Origin: Sisyra terminalis
Taxonomy: Eukaryota > Arthropoda > Insecta > Neuroptera > Sisyridae
Assembly: GCA_958496175.1 (NCBI GenBank)
Contig: OY292274.1
Location: 54,384,630-54,448,629 of the forward strand
DNA: 64,000 nt
Direction: 5' to 3'
The notes beneath the pieces were generated by a model. It was not told the origin of the DNA, searched no databases, and was given only the letters and a program-made list of their open reading frames with translations. This document shows positions 60,508-64,000 of this stretch, in pieces. The number at the start of each line of letters is the position of its first letter. The first letter of the stretch is position 1. The translations under genes and the position numbers were made by a program.

Positions 60508-61769
60508 AATATAAAAGCTGAGATCAGAATTTTATCATCTATTAAATGTTATCTTTATTAACAAAAATAAATTTTGTTTTGTGACCGATAATTTATGAAA
60601 CAACTCAGTTTTGAATTATAATAAAGTTATTGTATCTTTTCATATATATATTAAAAATTCAAAATAGAGAAATAGGTTCAAATTGATGCGTCGCTCATTT
60701 TTTAAAAGAGTTTAATGCATAAAATGGTTTTTCAGAACATTGTTAATATTTTATGAGTAATGGATTATGTTTTATTTATTTATTCATTTTATAAAATTGC
60801 TTGAAAAAGAGTTCCAGCGTTACAAATATATCAGTGACCAAATATGATGACTTGTGTGAAATTTTAATGCATAATCTTATTTTTAATAAAACATACTCAT
60901 TTATTAAACTTATGGTGAAGTTTAATATTCTTATATACTGGAAAAAATGCAAAGGGTCTATGGATACAAACATGGAAAGTAAGCCCCGGATATATATTAT
61001 AATGATACTTTGGAAGTATGTAGATTGTAGGTAACTGCTATTAAAATACTTAGATTCATGAAGTTTATGATCATCTCATTTAGTTTTTGTGAAAAAAGAA
61101 TTAGTGAAAAGCAGAAAATATTCTTTTTATTAAATTTTACTTGATCTTATGATCAAACATTGCAATATGATTAAGGGGATGATAATTTCTTTTTTCTTAA
61201 AAATTAATAACTTAATAGCTTTATGAAATCTATGAACAAAACAAAAATAACCCTTAAACAATTATGATACCCTTTAAAAATGATTTTTTTGAGGTCTTGC
61301 ATACTATTTTTATAGAATCTAATTTTTTTAGTTTATTTTTTAAAAAATTATAATACTCAATAGTGCAAAAACTACTTCTCCAATTATAGTCAATAGTTTT
61401 TGTTTAAGCTGAATATGCACCTAAATACATCAACAAAAAATACGATAATATCATGGAGGTATATGAATATTTATTTAATGCTGTTTTTCGATTTTTATTT
61501 GATATATTTACAACTCAATATTGAAACTTTTTAACAATGTTTATTTTAATATTTCACTTAGTTTTATTAATATTTTCAATTAATAATTTTTATTTACCTT
61601 TAATTTTAATAAAATGTTTATCCAACAAAATAAATTACATTTTAAGTTTTAGCTGCCTATTTGAATGTATTTTTAAATCTAATCCTTTAATTCGATAGGC
61701 TCCTAATGACGTCATTGCATAAAACGATTTATATTGCGTATACGTGTTGGTATATCCAATTATTGACTA
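60508..61769. other. AT-rich non-coding DNA
   Basis: No gene is recognised. A TGACGTCA (CRE-type palindrome) occurs at about 61706. Confidence 0.45.
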
Positions 61770-61910
61770 TGGGAGTGGTTTTATTTAATTTTTAAAATTT
61801 CAACAATCAAAACAAATGAACATCTTAAAATCTCGCAATCCTATTGGCCAATAGCCTTTTGAATTGAACATAGTGTTTGCTGTTATCAGATATTAGCGCA
61901 TCGCTTAAAT
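61770..61910 (+). repeat. Dispersed ~140-bp repeat, copy B
   Basis: It shows 'GGGAGTGGTTTTATTTAATT', 'CAACAATCAAAACAAATGAA', 'AAATCTCGCAATCCTATTGG', CCAATAG and 'ATTAGCGCATCGCTTAAAT'. It shares word order with copies at 7.7 kb (same strand) and 50.6 kb (opposite strand). Confidence 0.65.
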
Positions 61911-62859
61911 CTATCTATAAGCTTATTATATAGATGCTCATCGCTTCTTTTCTTAAACATTATAATCATATTATTATTAAACATTTTAAGCTTAGTGACG
62001 TTAATGGAAAAATATTTTCCTGAAATATGTTCGAAAAAATGTTAGAAAAATAGTATCCAATGCATATTAGTACGCTTGAAATTATTTTTCCTTTTTACGT
62101 GTTAATGCAATATGTATTTATTCGGCTTAAACCAAAGCTATTGATATCAAGATGATTTTTTCACTATGCAATAGCCCTTTTAAAAATTTGAAAAAAATCA
62201 GGAATCATAAGAATAGTATGTAAAACTTAAAAAAATAGTTTTAGGGTGGTACCATCATAGATTTATGGTTATTGATTTCTAAAAGCTACATAAAGCTGTT
62301 ATTTCTTAGAAAAAGGCATTATTCACCCCTAAATCATATTAAAATTTAAAAAGAGTAAAAATTTATAACCTTTTACATTAGAAAATTAAATTGCATACAA
62401 AAATAAAGAAAAAGTCGAACAAATAGTGAACAAAACTTCAAACTAAGCTACCCAAATCAAAGTAGAAAAATCACCAACTTTGAACTTCTTTAAAAAAAAA
62501 GTGAATTTTTTTGCGAATTTTGACCTTGTTAAACCTAAAGAAATACAAAATTTATAAACAACGACAAGGTAAGAATAGATAACATCAAAACCAAGGTAAT
62601 GAAAAGATTTCCACAAATACCGATTAAGACATTGACTACTCACATAGATAAAATTCATGGATAATTAATTCATGTTAGTTAATTCATGGATATTACCTGA
62701 AAATTTGATGATCAATACAACTATACGGAATATGCGACCACATTACAAACGCATTTACTAGTAATAAGTATACGGAAATGACTTAGAAATCACTTTTGAA
62801 ACTCTTAAGGTACAATAAACTAATATACAAATAAAAAAATGAAGTTTTCCAATATGTAT
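61911..62859. other. AT-rich non-coding DNA
   Basis: Nothing is recognised; the last part may be decayed retroelement sequence leading into the RT fragment. Confidence 0.4.
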
Positions 62860-63360
62860 TATAAAAACAACATGAAACTGTTCAATGAGCGCCAATTTTG
62901 TGCGTAAATTAAAAAATGAATTTTCCGAAAGCACATTGATTAAAGCCAAAGTTCAATAAGGATCCATTATGGGACTTATCCTATTCATTCTATGTACAAA
63001 TATATTTATACTTCACTTTCCCTTTTTGCTGACGACACAGCGATTTATACATTCTCCTGGTGATCTGATACCGTGGCTAATAGAATACATAAAACCCCTT
63101 AAAAGAATGTTTTTCTTTTTTAAAAAATGGAAAATCAACAATAATTATAGCAAAACTAATGCTAGTCTCTTCCCAAAAAGAAGACCCAAAACGCATAAAA
63201 GGTAATAGTTATTGAGAAATATATAGAATGGGCAAAACTGCTAAATACTTAAAGACATAGCAGGATTCCAGACTTAGTTTTGTTGAACATATAAAGGTAG
63301 TAAAACCAAATTAATGGCTCACACTAATATCCTATGACCATTGCTTAACAGGCAATCCAA
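62860..63360 (+). pseudogene. Jockey-like reverse transcriptase core fragment
   Basis: This is a frame-shifted piece of a non-LTR retrotransposon polymerase. It reads 'NFVRKLKNEFSES', 'KVQ*GSIMGLILFILCTN' (family: GVPQGSILGPLLF.LYTND), then in another frame 'FADDTAIYT' at about 63033-63059. That is the catalytic FADD box with its two aspartates kept. Later come 'KMEN'-type thumb sequence and 'DSRLSFVEHIK' (family: LDSRL.F..HI). At least one nonsense codon and two frame shifts make it inactive. It covers the palm and thumb, while the 2.5-kb fragment covers the following C-terminal part; whether both belong to one family cannot be told. Confidence 0.75.
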
Positions 63361-64000
63361 GATGTTAATCAACAATAAAATTAGTTGACAAAATACTTAG
63401 TTGTTAATTTCAATTCCCCATTTATAAAACTCAAATAGATTACACAATGGAAAATCAAATAATGATATACTTATACATTTAGCACTAGTTATAGTTGAGA
63501 TTAAATTTATTAACATCTTTGTCATTTGTATGTACTTATCAATTGATTGTATTTACTCTATAGTCATTAAAATTTCTTTAAAAACCAATTACAATTTTCT
63601 ATACTTTCCAATACACGTAATTTATAATTAAATTGCTCTTTTCGAATCTTAAACCGCGATTTTTTTGCTTACATTTTTTTGTCAATAATGTCAATCAAAA
63701 CAACTACCAAACTATTCAATACCAATATCAAATATGCATTGTTTGAAGCCAAATTTTTAAACATAACAAACTTCATCATAGACAGAACTTTAATGGTAAC
63801 AAAAGTTGGTTTACTTTTCAATATACAGCACTGTAAATTTTGTCTGTTTTATTTATAGAAAACAAAATTCCGCACTTCCACAAAAAACGCACATTAATTA
63901 ATTGTTCCAAATTTTATGTTTTTGTAATGAATTTTTTTGTTACAATCTTACATTAAAAGCAGTAAATAAAATTTTATCGCTTAGATATATTTTTAAATGT
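63361..64000. other. AT-rich non-coding DNA
   Basis: Nothing further is supported to the end of the window. Confidence 0.45.

Overview
This is a strongly AT-rich stretch of animal nuclear DNA, almost certainly insect or another arthropod. The evidence is a Sidestep-family immunoglobulin gene split by long introns, solo LTRs of a Ty3/gypsy-like family with ATAT target duplications, and relics of mariner, hAT and Jockey-type transposons. There are no bacterial-style operons. Most open frames in the window are chance AT-rich frames and are not reported as genes.

One host gene is visible, on the minus strand. Two consecutive coding exons lie at 14550-14433 and 8983-8661, joined by a 5,449-bp intron. 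They have good splice signals and matching phases, and together encode most of the first V-type Ig domain of a Sidestep-family cell-surface receptor. Family conservation is strongest at the RCRVDF and SPTRN motifs. No later exon was recognised in 8660-1, and no signal-peptide exon can be named with confidence in 14551-64000. The window is therefore mostly introns, and possibly upstream flank, of this gene.

The rest is a graveyard of mobile elements. From left to right: a Jockey-like reverse transcriptase C-terminal fragment (2.5-2.9 kb); an inverted-repeat unit (3.0-3.4 kb); a solo LTR (3.8-4.2 kb) with a diverged minus-strand relative at 52.9-53.3 kb; a large palindrome (9.5-10.8 kb) inside the Sidestep intron; a hAT end (18.8 kb); a hAT-like non-autonomous element (21.2-21.6 kb); two back-to-back palindromes (25.9-27.2 kb); a transposase scrap (27.5 kb); two solo LTRs of one family in opposite orientation (29.0-29.4 and 31.3-31.8 kb); a deleted mariner (34.5-35.3 kb); a 1.1-kb TIR element with dense subterminal repeats (35.9-37.0 kb); a hAT-like MITE (45.9-46.2 kb); a palindrome (48.3-48.8 kb); a tRNA-like repeat (51.2 kb); a 1.7-kb hAT relic carrying a ZMYM1-like C-terminal domain and an internal foldback (53.5-55.2 kb); a small palindrome (60.3-60.5 kb); and a Jockey-like RT core fragment (62.9-63.4 kb).

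The most interesting unexplained signal is a short motif seen ten times in six otherwise unrelated repeats: CTGANGA, one extra base, a short hairpin, then GAAAC. It resembles the catalytic core of a hammerhead ribozyme (CUGANGA, stem II, GAAA), which is known from Penelope-like elements. Most copies sit inside head-to-head inverted repeats. A second unexplained signal is a roughly 140-bp dispersed repeat carried at 7.7, 50.6 and 61.8 kb.
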